Part shown: positions 1 to 6,337 of the stretch, piece after piece
Layout of the letters: the number at the start of each line of letters is the position of its first letter
Position numbering within the stretch: position 1 is the stretch's first letter
Assembly: GCA_913041775.1 (NCBI GenBank)
Contig: CAJWJW010000023.1
Location: 1 to 11,485, forward strand
Reading direction: 5' to 3'
DNA: 11,485 bases
Source of the DNA: an uncultured Flavobacteriales bacterium
Lineage (GTDB): Bacteria; Bacteroidota; Bacteroidia; Flavobacteriales; UBA7430
Program-made: the position numbers and the translations under genes
The notes under the pieces: model-generated
Database searches by the model: none
Told to the model about the DNA's origin: nothing
What the model saw: only the letters and a program-made list of their open reading frames with translations

Positions 1-16
1 GTTTATAAAAATTCTA

Positions 17-24
17 TACATTTG
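17..24 (+). promoter_or_regulatory. Candidate Bacteroidota -7 element for pyrE
   Basis: TACATTTG matches the Bacteroidota -7 consensus TAnnTTTG exactly. Its last base is only 4 bases before the pyrE ATG. With the usual spacing, transcription would begin at or almost at the start codon, giving a leaderless or nearly leaderless mRNA. The -33 element would lie before the window, so it cannot be checked. The AT-rich context makes a chance match possible. Confidence 0.45.
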
Positions 25-28
25 CAAA

Positions 29-673
29 ATGATTTTAGACAAGGATACAGCGAAACAGACCGCCGAATTTCTATTGCAAATTAAAGCAATAAAACTTCAA
101 CCAAGCAAACCTTTTTCTTGGGCTTCGGGATGGAAATCACCAATATATTGCGATAATCGCATAACTCTCTCTCACCATGCTACTCGAACTTATATTCGTG
201 AGCAGTTAGCACACGCCATAGTGGAACGTTTTGGGAAACCAGACGTTATTGCCGGTGTAGCTACAGGTGCTATAGCACACGGTATTTTAGTGGCTCAAGA
301 GCTTGGACTACCTTTTGTGTATGTTCGACCTGAGCCTAAAAAACACGGACGTAAAAACCAAATTGAAGGTTTTATAGAATCTGGACAAAATGTAGTGGTT
401 ATAGAAGACCTTATTAGTACAGGTGGTTCGTCTCTTAAAGCTGTAAAATCATTAGAAGAAGAAGGTTGTACCGTATTGGGAATGGCTGCAATTTTTACGT
501 ATAGTTTCCAATTAGCAGATGATAACTTTAAAGAAGCCAATTGCGATTTAATTACATTGAGCGATTATAGCAGTTTGGTAGACCAGGCTATCGACACAGG
601 TTATATATCTGATCAAGAAATTGATGCCCTGAAAAAATGGCGCGAAGCACCCGATAAATGGCAAGGCTTATAA
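29..673 (+). CDS. pyrE: Orotate phosphoribosyltransferase
   Basis: PyrE transfers the phosphoribosyl group of PRPP to orotate to make OMP, the fifth step of de novo pyrimidine synthesis, in the cytoplasm. The 214-residue protein has the usual family length. Visible signatures are the N-terminal orotate/PRPP-binding stretch with SGWKSPIYCDNR (33-44), the catalytic flexible loop around PKKHGR (103-108), and the PRPP-binding motif VVVIEDLISTGGS (122-134) with its paired acidic residues. The ATG start fits the family's N-terminus (MILDKDTAKQTAEFLL). There is no Shine-Dalgarno sequence, and a -7-like element lies directly upstream. A short membrane ORF follows after 22 bases on the same strand. 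The gene looks intact, and the assignment is secure from motifs. Confidence 0.97.
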   Translation: MILDKDTAKQTAEFLLQIKAIKLQPSKPFSWASGWKSPIYCDNRITLSHHATRTYIREQLAHAIVERFGKPDVIAGVATGAIAHGILVAQELGLPFVYVRPEPKKHGRKNQIEGFIESGQNVVVIEDLISTGGSSLKAVKSLEEEGCTVLGMAAIFTYSFQLADDNFKEANCDLITLSDYSSLVDQAIDTGYISDQEIDALKKWREAPDKWQGL

Positions 674-695
674 ATATTCTTAAAACTGTTCGAAA

Positions 696-920
696 ATGCC
701 CTTTTTAGCTGACCCTCTAGGGACATTAACTGGTACTTTTATAGCTGCTAAAATTGCAGGTACATATAAATTACCCCTTGCATTAAGTATTGGGTTCCTC
801 TTTCTAATAGGTGGAATACAAATGGCAAATATATTGCCTGCACCACTTTGGTTTAATATCGCAGATCTAGGTTTTGCATATATTCCAATGGGATATTTAG
901 GGTGTCGACTTACAAAGTAA
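696..920 (+). CDS. Short membrane protein, probably the C-terminal half of a larger Bacteroidota family
   Basis: This ORF encodes 74 residues, almost all hydrophobic, with three likely membrane segments (about 6-22, 27-44 and 52-70). The pattern PFLADPLGTLTGTFIAAK, then a glycine-rich helix, then LPAPLWF and AYIPMGYLG, resembles from memory the C-terminal part of an uncharacterised Bacteroidota membrane protein of about 130 residues. In those proteins an N-terminal helix and soluble loop come before a PFLAHALGTL-like sequence. Here that first half is missing: an in-frame stop (681-683) lies 15 bases before the ATG, and pyrE is immediately upstream. It may be a decaying fragment or a short functional variant. 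It starts 22 bases after pyrE, with no visible ribosome site, and converges on birA with 5 bases between the stops. No function can be given. Confidence 0.55.
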   Translation: MPFLADPLGTLTGTFIAAKIAGTYKLPLALSIGFLFLIGGIQMANILPAPLWFNIADLGFAYIPMGYLGCRLTK

Positions 921-925
921 TAAGT

Positions 926-1669
926 CTATAAAAATTCTATTTCCTTAATATCAAAATCTCGTATTTCACCATTTTGCAGCTCCAATACTAAGCGGCCACT
1001 TCTAAGAACATCTGTAATAGTGGCAAAAAACTCTTTGTTTTGTGTACGAAATCGATGCCCCTCATTATAACGATACATAGAATTTAAGTAAGTCTCTCTT
1101 AGCTTCTCGTAATTACCAGCCCTTAGTTGTAGGTAACGAGCTTCGATAGTTTCGCATAAACGCTCGAGCACTTTTTCTACAGGAAACTGTATTCCTAAAA
1201 TTTGCTTTAAAGAAATAGCATTCGGAAGCTTAACAAAACTATTTTGGTTCACATTTAAGCCAATTCCAACCACTGCATTTTGATAAGAACTTTTATTCAG
1301 TTGATTCTCTATAAGAATACCTGCAACTTTTTTGTCTTCAAAATAAATATCATTTGGCCATTTAATCGAAAATCCGGGACGCAGTTCGTTTAAACAATCG
1401 TGTAAAGCTAAGGCTATACAAATACTTAAATCGTACGCTTTTGATATGGGTAAAAAAGAAGGTTTTAACAATATAGAAAAAGTAAGAGAACTTAAAGCCT
1501 CTGCACTCCAAGAGCCACCACGCTGTCCTTTACCATTAGATTGATTCTTTGCATAAACGACAGTTCCTTCAGGGAAATTCTGCACAGATAAGCGCTCCAT
1601 CATCCAGGAATTGGTAGAGGATATTTCATCAAATTTGAGATAGTTTTTACCTATAAAAAGTGTTTCCAT
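926..1669 (-). CDS. birA: Biotin--[acetyl-CoA-carboxylase] ligase, monofunctional
   Basis: The product activates biotin to biotinyl-AMP and attaches it to the carrier lysine of biotin enzymes such as acetyl-CoA carboxylase. The 247-residue protein begins directly with the catalytic domain. It has STN near the N-terminus (18-20), the biotinyl-AMP loop GKGQRGGSW (46-54, equivalent to the GRGRRG loop), KWPND (103-107), GILIE (117-121) and GIGLNVN (135-141), then a small C-terminal beta domain. It lacks the N-terminal helix-turn-helix of E. coli BirA, so it should not act as a repressor. I chose the ATG at 1669: the only upstream in-frame start is a TTG at 1690, which would sit next to the likely promoter. 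The gene stands alone on its strand, divergent from rsfS and convergent with the ORF at 696-920. Confidence 0.93.
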   Translation of the reverse strand: METLFIGKNYLKFDEISSTNSWMMERLSVQNFPEGTVVYAKNQSNGKGQRGGSWSAEALSSLTFSILLKPSFLPISKAYDLSICIALALHDCLNELRPGFSIKWPNDIYFEDKKVAGILIENQLNKSSYQNAVVGIGLNVNQNSFVKLPNAISLKQILGIQFPVEKVLERLCETIEARYLQLRAGNYEKLRETYLNSMYRYNEGHRFRTQNKEFFATITDVLRSGRLVLELQNGEIRDFDIKEIEFL

Positions 1670-1679
1670 AATAAGGGAA

Positions 1680-1687
1680 TAAATATA
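1680..1687 (-). promoter_or_regulatory. Possible -7 element for birA
   Basis: Read on the minus strand, this is TATATTTA. It matches the five A/T-defined positions TA and TTT of the TAnnTTTG consensus but ends in A instead of G. Its end is 10 bases before the birA ATG at 1669, so the leader would be only a few bases long. No clear -33 TTG lies at the expected spacing. It also supports the ATG at 1669 over the upstream TTG. The call is weak. Confidence 0.3.
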
Positions 1688-1724
1688 CAAAAAGTCTTAA
1701 CTTTCCTTAACTCAATTTACTGCC

Positions 1725-1741
1725 ATTATAAAAATTATAAT
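1725..1741. repeat. AT-only inverted repeat in the birA-rsfS intergenic region
   Basis: Perfect 7-base arms (ATTATAA and TTATAAT) are separated by AAA. The repeat lies midway between the divergent starts, centred about 35 bases before the predicted rsfS transcription start, where a -33 element or operator would be. It contains only A and T, so chance is a serious alternative. No regulator is encoded nearby. Confidence 0.3.
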
Positions 1742-1755
1742 CCGCTTAAAAGCTT

Positions 1756-1763
1756 TATTTTTG
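1756..1763 (+). promoter_or_regulatory. Bacteroidota -7 element for the rsfS-ftsH-LUD-cdsA-psd operon
   Basis: TATTTTTG is an exact match to TAnnTTTG. It is placed so that transcription would start near 1768 and give a leader of about 18 bases before the rsfS ATG at 1786. No good -33 TTG is seen 19-21 bases upstream, where the sequence is an A/T palindrome. The genes downstream are packed without gaps, so this is the best candidate promoter for the whole operon. Confidence 0.55.
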
Positions 1764-1785
1764 CAAGCTAATAAGTAAGACTAGA

Positions 1786-2160
1786 ATGAAAGAAGATAGA
1801 AGTTTGGAAATCAAAGCCCTTGTAGATGTAATCGTAAAGGGGATGGAGGAAAAGAAAGCCGAAAACATTACGGTTATTGACCTTAGAGAGATAGACGCTG
1901 CAGTCTGCGATTTCTTTGTAATAAGTAATGCAAATTCGAACACCCAAGTAAATGCAATAGCAGATTCTATTCAAAAAGAAACGCTAGAGACATTAAACGA
2001 TAAAGCTTGGCGTAAAGAAGGTACAGAAACCTCTGAGTGGGTATTGATGGACTACGTAAATGTAGTTGCTCATATTTTCCAGACACCTGTAAGAGATTTT
2101 TATGCATTGGAAGAATTATGGGATGAAGCTAAAGTTACCTCAATAGAATCAAAATATTAG
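1786..2160 (+). CDS. rsfS: Ribosome silencing factor RsfS
   Basis: RsfS (Iojap/RsfA family, DUF143) binds ribosomal protein uL14 on the 50S subunit and blocks joining with 30S, slowing translation when nutrients are short. The 124-residue length is typical. Family signatures are VIDLREIDAAVCDFFVI (30-46), the ANSNTQVNAIAD stretch (49-60), EWVLMDYVNVVAHIF (84-98) and FYALEELW (105-112). It is the first gene of the operon. Its TAG stop is followed at once by the ATG of ftsH with no intervening base, so translational coupling is likely. No Shine-Dalgarno sequence precedes the start, as is common in this phylum. The rsfS-ftsH pairing is a familiar Bacteroidota arrangement. Confidence 0.95.
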   Translation: MKEDRSLEIKALVDVIVKGMEEKKAENITVIDLREIDAAVCDFFVISNANSNTQVNAIADSIQKETLETLNDKAWRKEGTETSEWVLMDYVNVVAHIFQTPVRDFYALEELWDEAKVTSIESKY

Positions 2161-4266
2161 ATGGCACAAAAGAAAAACACTACCAAACCTAACGCGAAAG
2201 CTAAAGGACCTAAACCTTCGCTAAAGAAAAAGAAAAATGTAGCGCCTAAATTCAATTTGTATTGGATTTACGGAATTGTTGCTTTCTTTATGGTCTCTAT
2301 GCTTTTCACCAACCAAATGGGTTCGGTGAGCAAGGAAACGAACAGGCAAACCTTAATTCACGAGTATATAAAGAATAAGGATGTTGAGAAGATTGAAATT
2401 ATCCAAAATAAAAATGTCGCAAAGGTTTTCATTAAGGAGTCAGCTTTAAGCGAACACCGACATGAAGGCGTTAAAGAACCACTTTTTGGAGAAGGTTTAA
2501 ATAAAGGACCTCATTATTTTATTAAAATTGGTACTTCTGAGGTTTTCGAAACGAAGATTGAAGAAGCACAAGAGCTATTTCGCTTTACTGAAGGCGAGAG
2601 AGTTCAAATATTTTACAATAATGAGCAGAGTCTTTGGGATAGTGTTTGGTCTTGGTTGCCGTTTATTTTCCTTATTGGTGTATGGTTATTCTTTATGCGT
2701 CGAATGAGTGGTGGCGGTGGTGCTTCTGGTGGTCCTGGATCACAAATTTTCAATATCGGAAAATCACAAGCTCAATTATACGATAAAGACACAGAAATAA
2801 AAACAACATTTGACGACGTTGCTGGTTTAGAAGGGGCAAAAGAAGAAGTACAAGAAATTGTAGACTTCCTTAAAAACCCTGAAAAATACACGAAGCTAGG
2901 TGGTAAAATCCCTAAAGGAGCCTTATTGGTAGGACCTCCAGGAACAGGGAAAACATTATTAGCTAAAGCTGTTGCAGGTGAAGCTCAAGTACCATTCTTT
3001 TCTCTTTCGGGTTCTGACTTCGTAGAGATGTTTGTAGGAGTTGGTGCTTCTAGAGTACGTGATTTATTTAAAAAAGCGAAAGAAAAATCGCCTGCTATTA
3101 TCTTTATCGATGAAATAGATGCTATTGGTAGAGCTCGTGGTAAAAACCAAATGACTGGTTCTAACGACGAACGCGAGAACACACTTAACCAACTACTTAC
3201 CGAAATGGATGGTTTTGGAACCAACGACCACGTAATTGTCATTGCGGCTACAAACCGAGCAGATGTTTTGGATAGAGCTTTGGTACGTGCCGGCCGCTTT
3301 GACCGTCAGATTTATGTTGACCTTCCAGAACTTTCAGAAAGAAAAGAAATTTTTGAAGTTCACTTAGCGCCTCTTAAAACAAACAAAGATCTAGATGTAG
3401 ATTTCTTAGCAAAACAAACACCAGGTTTTTCTGGTGCAGACATAGCTAATATGTGTAACGAAGCGGCATTAATTGCTGCTCGTCAGGATAAGGACTCTGT
3501 TGAAAAACAAGATTTCTTAGATGCTGTAGATCGAATTATTGGTGGTTTAGAAAAGAAAAATAAAATTATATCTAAACAAGAACGCGAAGTTATCGCATTC
3601 CACGAAGCAGGACATGCTACTGTAAGTTGGATGCTTGAACATGCTGCACCTCTTGTAAAAGTTACAATTGTACCTAGAGGGAAATCTTTGGGTGCTGCTT
3701 GGTACTTACCGGAAGAACGTCAGATAACCACTAGAGATCAAATGATGGACGAGATGTCTGCTGCACTTGGTGGTAGAGCTGCAGAGAAAATTATTTTTGG
3801 TAAAGTTTCTACTGGAGCCTTAAGCGATTTAGAGAAAGTTACTCGTCAGGCAACTTCGATGGTTACAGTATATGGACTGAGTGAAAAAATTGGGAATATT
3901 TCTTACTACGACTCTTCAGGACAGAACTCTAACTTTAACAAGCCTTATAGCGAACAAACTGCTCGTACTATAGATGAAGAAGTAAAAGCACTTACAGAAG
4001 AAGCTTATACAAAAGCACTTCAGGTATTAGAAGACAATAAAGAGTCCTTGTCTAAATTAGCGGCAGAACTGCTAACTAAAGAAGTTATTTTTAGAGAAGA
4101 TCTGGAAACTATTTTCGGAAAAAGACCTTGGGATAAAGATGAAACTGTTACTTTAAATCCTAGTGCGGAGGTTTCTGAAAAAGAGACCAAAGTAGTTGCG
4201 ATAGAAGAAGAAGAAGAAGAAGAAGAAGAAGAAGAAGATAAAAAGAATGAAGAGAAGTCTGTTTAG
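2161..4266 (+). CDS. ftsH: ATP-dependent zinc metalloprotease FtsH
   Basis: FtsH is a membrane-anchored AAA+ protease that forms hexamers and degrades misfolded membrane proteins and selected regulators. The 701 residues comprise a lysine-rich cytosolic lead (1-30), a first membrane helix (about 32-50), a periplasmic domain (51-163), a second helix (164-180), a glycine-rich linker, and the AAA domain. The AAA domain has Walker A GPPGTGKT (258-265), Walker B IIFIDEID (313-320) and a second region of homology with GRFDR (378-382). The M41 peptidase domain has HEAGH (481-485) and a likely third zinc ligand, D556, in TGALSDLEK. All catalytic residues are present. The tail is unusual: 11 consecutive glutamates (682-692), each encoded by GAA, then a charged end. 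The gene directly abuts rsfS, and its last 20 bases overlap the LUD gene. Confidence 0.98.
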   Translation: MAQKKNTTKPNAKAKGPKPSLKKKKNVAPKFNLYWIYGIVAFFMVSMLFTNQMGSVSKETNRQTLIHEYIKNKDVEKIEIIQNKNVAKVFIKESALSEHRHEGVKEPLFGEGLNKGPHYFIKIGTSEVFETKIEEAQELFRFTEGERVQIFYNNEQSLWDSVWSWLPFIFLIGVWLFFMRRMSGGGGASGGPGSQIFNIGKSQAQLYDKDTEIKTTFDDVAGLEGAKEEVQEIVDFLKNPEKYTKLGGKIPKGALLVGPPGTGKTLLAKAVAGEAQVPFFSLSGSDFVEMFVGVGASRVRDLFKKAKEKSPAIIFIDEIDAIGRARGKNQMTGSNDERENTLNQLLTEMDGFGTNDHVIVIAATNRADVLDRALVRAGRFDRQIYVDLPELSERKEIFEVHLAPLKTNKDLDVDFLAKQTPGFSGADIANMCNEAALIAARQDKDSVEKQDFLDAVDRIIGGLEKKNKIISKQEREVIAFHEAGHATVSWMLEHAAPLVKVTIVPRGKSLGAAWYLPEERQITTRDQMMDEMSAALGGRAAEKIIFGKVSTGALSDLEKVTRQATSMVTVYGLSEKIGNISYYDSSGQNSNFNKPYSEQTARTIDEEVKALTEEAYTKALQVLEDNKESLSKLAAELLTKEVIFREDLETIFGKRPWDKDETVTLNPSAEVSEKETKVVAIEEEEEEEEEEEDKKNEEKSV
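4204..4236 (+). repeat. GAA trinucleotide microsatellite, 11 copies, in the ftsH 3' end
   Basis: Eleven identical GAA codons in a row encode the glutamates at FtsH residues 682-692. No synonymous GAG interrupts the run. The tract ends 10 bases before the start codon of the overlapping LUD gene. A pure run of this kind can change length by slippage. Whole-unit changes would alter only the length of the acidic tail. Confidence 0.9.
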
Positions 4267-4876
4267 TAAATTCTTAGCGAAGGTAATCCCTTCTTTAGCA
4301 AAAGGAAAAGCAGAACTGAGTACTGAAGAGTTGGAACAGCAAGATATTTGCATGCCCGACCCAGAGGATCCAGATGATGTTACTTTTGCCAAAGTGTTCA
4401 CGAGTAAAGGAGGTAAATTCTTTTACTGCGACGACCAAGAGGATTTCTATGTTATGTTTAAACAACTGATAACAGAGGGTAAATGGAACCATTCATATTG
4501 TAGTAACGATGAGCTTAAAGAGTCGTTAAAGCCAACAGAGCTAGAGTTTGAAACCGATTATAAGAAGGCCGATTCGTGTATTAGTAACTGCGAATTTTTA
4601 ATTGCTTTTAATGGTTCAATAATGGTTTCTGGTGCTCAAACAAAAGGATTGAAAATTGAGCAGCTTCCAGAGGCCTTAGTTGTTGTCGCTTATACATCTC
4701 AAATTGTAAAAGACATTAATCAAGGATTAAGAGGTATACAAACTAAATACGGTAGACAAAGGCCTTCTATGGTAACAACGATTCGTACCAAACAGGCTAT
4801 TACGACGATGAGTGATAGTGATAGGGCTAAAGATTTATACATTTTCCTAATTGAAGATTATAAAGAAACACGATGA
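4247..4876 (+). CDS. LUD-domain protein (LutC/YkgG family), function unknown
   Basis: The 209-residue protein has no membrane segment. Its C-terminal half resembles the LUD domain of LutC/YkgG: a CEFLIAFNGSIMVS strand-turn (115-128), QLPEALVVVAYTSQIV (139-154), and a late basic stretch around KYGRQRPSMVTTIR (167-180). LutC takes part in lactate oxidation, but no lutA or lutB is next to this gene, so that role should not be transferred. In my knowledge of Bacteroidota genomes a LUD gene is often found between ftsH and cdsA, which points to a conserved but undefined link to envelope or stress functions. Its start overlaps the ftsH end by 20 bases, and its TGA overlaps the cdsA ATG (ATGA), so translation is probably coupled on both sides. 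Confidence 0.8.
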   Translation: MKRSLFSKFLAKVIPSLAKGKAELSTEELEQQDICMPDPEDPDDVTFAKVFTSKGGKFFYCDDQEDFYVMFKQLITEGKWNHSYCSNDELKESLKPTELEFETDYKKADSCISNCEFLIAFNGSIMVSGAQTKGLKIEQLPEALVVVAYTSQIVKDINQGLRGIQTKYGRQRPSMVTTIRTKQAITTMSDSDRAKDLYIFLIEDYKETR

Positions 4877-5673
4877 ACAATTTAATTCAAAGAATACTCA
4901 CAGGGTCCGTTTACGTATCCCTCATGCTACTAGCTACTACTAAGCCGTTATATATTGGGGTTTTACTTTTGATTGTAGCTATAGTTGGGACATTTGAACT
5001 TAAAAAAATCGTCCTAGAACAAAACATCAACTTCGACCTCTACCCTACTATTGCTTTGGGTGTACTTGTCTATGCAAGCGTACTACATTCAGAAGTAAGA
5101 GGTTTGTTTTTCTTGGCTGTATTAATATACTTCATAAGTCAGTTGTATAGACCTACTAAAAACTCTGTTCATCTACTAGGTAGCACATTCATAAGCCTTA
5201 TTTATATATACCTTCCACTTGCTTTAATAATACCGATAGGCTTACAGAATGGCTCTTATGAGTACAAAACCTTATTTGGCTTATTAATCCTCATTTGGGC
5301 TTCAGATAGTTGGGCTTATATAGTAGGAAGATTAGTGGGGAAAAGAAAACTCTTCGAACGATTATCGCCAAACAAAACCTGGGAAGGTTTCTGGGGTTCT
5401 GTAGTCCTAACTTCTGCTACAGGATATGTTCTATCTATTAATGGATTTGGTCTTGATAGTCTTGAATGGATAATCCTTGGTGGAATAACAGTATTTATAG
5501 CAACAGCTGGAGATTTATTTCAATCTATGCTAAAGCGTAATTCAAACATAAAAGATTCTGGAAATATATTACCTGGACACGGCGGGATTTTAGATCGTTT
5601 CGATTCTACCCTATTTTGCTTACCAGCTTACTATATTTACTTTTATCATATTAGTCCATTATTAAATTCTTAA
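4873..5673 (+). CDS. cdsA: Phosphatidate cytidylyltransferase (CDP-diacylglycerol synthase)
   Basis: CdsA converts phosphatidic acid and CTP to CDP-diacylglycerol, the precursor of the phospholipids, in the cytoplasmic membrane. The 266-residue protein has about seven or eight hydrophobic segments. The diagnostic C-terminal signature runs from S218 to D244, with KR (221-222), KD (227-228), the LPGHGG core (233-238) and DRFD (241-244). The upstream motif SPNKTWEGFWG (165-175) is also typical. The gene begins inside the stop of the LUD gene (4-base ATGA overlap), and psd follows after 10 bases. Together with psd this places two steps of phosphatidylethanolamine synthesis in the operon. The intermediate step (phosphatidylserine synthase) is not in the window. 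Confidence 0.96.
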   Translation: MNNLIQRILTGSVYVSLMLLATTKPLYIGVLLLIVAIVGTFELKKIVLEQNINFDLYPTIALGVLVYASVLHSEVRGLFFLAVLIYFISQLYRPTKNSVHLLGSTFISLIYIYLPLALIIPIGLQNGSYEYKTLFGLLILIWASDSWAYIVGRLVGKRKLFERLSPNKTWEGFWGSVVLTSATGYVLSINGFGLDSLEWIILGGITVFIATAGDLFQSMLKRNSNIKDSGNILPGHGGILDRFDSTLFCLPAYYIYFYHISPLLNS

Positions 5674-5683
5674 ACTAGATTCT

Positions 5684-6337
5684 ATGTTCCATAAAGAAGG
5701 ATTTACAATTATTAGAAATACACTAACAGCACTAATAGCATTAAATACTTCGGCTTGGTACTTTGCAGGAGAATTTAACTGGATGGTAAACTTACTACTT
5801 TTTACATCTCTTGTATTTGCTGTTTTAGTACTTCAGTTTTTTAGAAATCCTAAAAGAAATACTGTTTTAAACCCGAATCATATTATAGCTCCAGCAGATG
5901 GAAAGGTGGTTGTAATAGAAGAAGTGGTAGAACACGAATACTTTAAAGACAAAAGAATTCAAGTATCTATTTTTATGTCTCCTTTAAATGTACATGTTAA
6001 TAGATACCCAATTAGTGGAGCAGTAAAGTACGCTAAATATCACGCAGGTAAATTCTTGGTTGCATGGCACCCTAAATCATCTATAGAAAACGAGCGCACA
6101 ACTATTGTTGTAGAAAATGAAACAGCAGGACCTATTTTGTTTAGACAAGTAGCAGGTGCAGTAGCTCGTAGAATTATGATGTATTCTAAAGCAGAAGATA
6201 AAGCCGTACAAGGAAAAGATATGGGCTTTATTAAGTTTGGATCTAGAATAGACCTGTTCTTACCTTTAGACGCAAAGATTAATGCAGATATAGACGATGT
6301 AGTTAAAGGTGGTGAAACAATTGTTGCTACACGTTAA
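5684..6337 (+). CDS. psd: Phosphatidylserine decarboxylase (short, pyruvoyl type)
   Basis: Psd decarboxylates phosphatidylserine to phosphatidylethanolamine at the membrane. The 217 residues match the short form of the family. Two hydrophobic segments (about 9-28 and 33-53) are followed by the catalytic domain with APADGKV (69-75, with D72) and NVHVNR (102-107, with H104). Near the C-terminus is the FGS self-cleavage motif (185-187), where cleavage before S187 creates the pyruvoyl cofactor and leaves alpha and beta chains. All three elements of the Asp-His-Ser set are present. It is the last gene of the plus-strand operon. Its TAA overlaps the TAA of the convergent HAD gene, and a strong intrinsic terminator starts 22 bases after its stop. 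Confidence 0.96.
   Translation: MFHKEGFTIIRNTLTALIALNTSAWYFAGEFNWMVNLLLFTSLVFAVLVLQFFRNPKRNTVLNPNHIIAPADGKVVVIEEVVEHEYFKDKRIQVSIFMSPLNVHVNRYPISGAVKYAKYHAGKFLVAWHPKSSIENERTTIVVENETAGPILFRQVAGAVARRIMMYSKAEDKAVQGKDMGFIKFGSRIDLFLPLDAKINADIDDVVKGGETIVATR

Noticed and set aside
880..900. Hairpin ATATTCC / GGGATAT near the end of the 696-920 ORF, considered as a birA terminator.
   Set aside because: The stem is weak and A/T-rich with a G-U pair, and no T tract follows in the birA direction.
4..940. A 14-base direct repeat (TATAAAAATTCTAT) at 4-17 and 927-940 flanking pyrE and the short ORF.
   Set aside because: It is 12/14 A or T, and about one such pair is expected by chance in a window of this size and composition. 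There is no mobile gene between the copies.
995..1024. Inverted repeat GCCACT / AGTGGC inside birA, considered as a terminator for the pyrE transcript.
   Set aside because: The 18-base loop is long and the stem is followed by A's, not a T tract. It lies well inside the birA coding sequence.
1688..1690. Upstream TTG start for birA, seven codons before the chosen ATG.
   Set aside because: It is a TTG next to a promoter-like element, and the ATG at 1669 gives the expected catalytic-domain start.
4153..4401. Minus-strand reading frame with a long phenylalanine run.
   Set aside because: It is the complement of the GAA repeat in ftsH and overlaps two well-supported genes. The poly-Phe is an artefact of the repeat.
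4247..4876. Assignment of the LUD gene as lactate-utilisation lutC.
   Set aside because: There are no lutA or lutB genes alongside, and the operon context is membrane biogenesis. Only the domain is supported.
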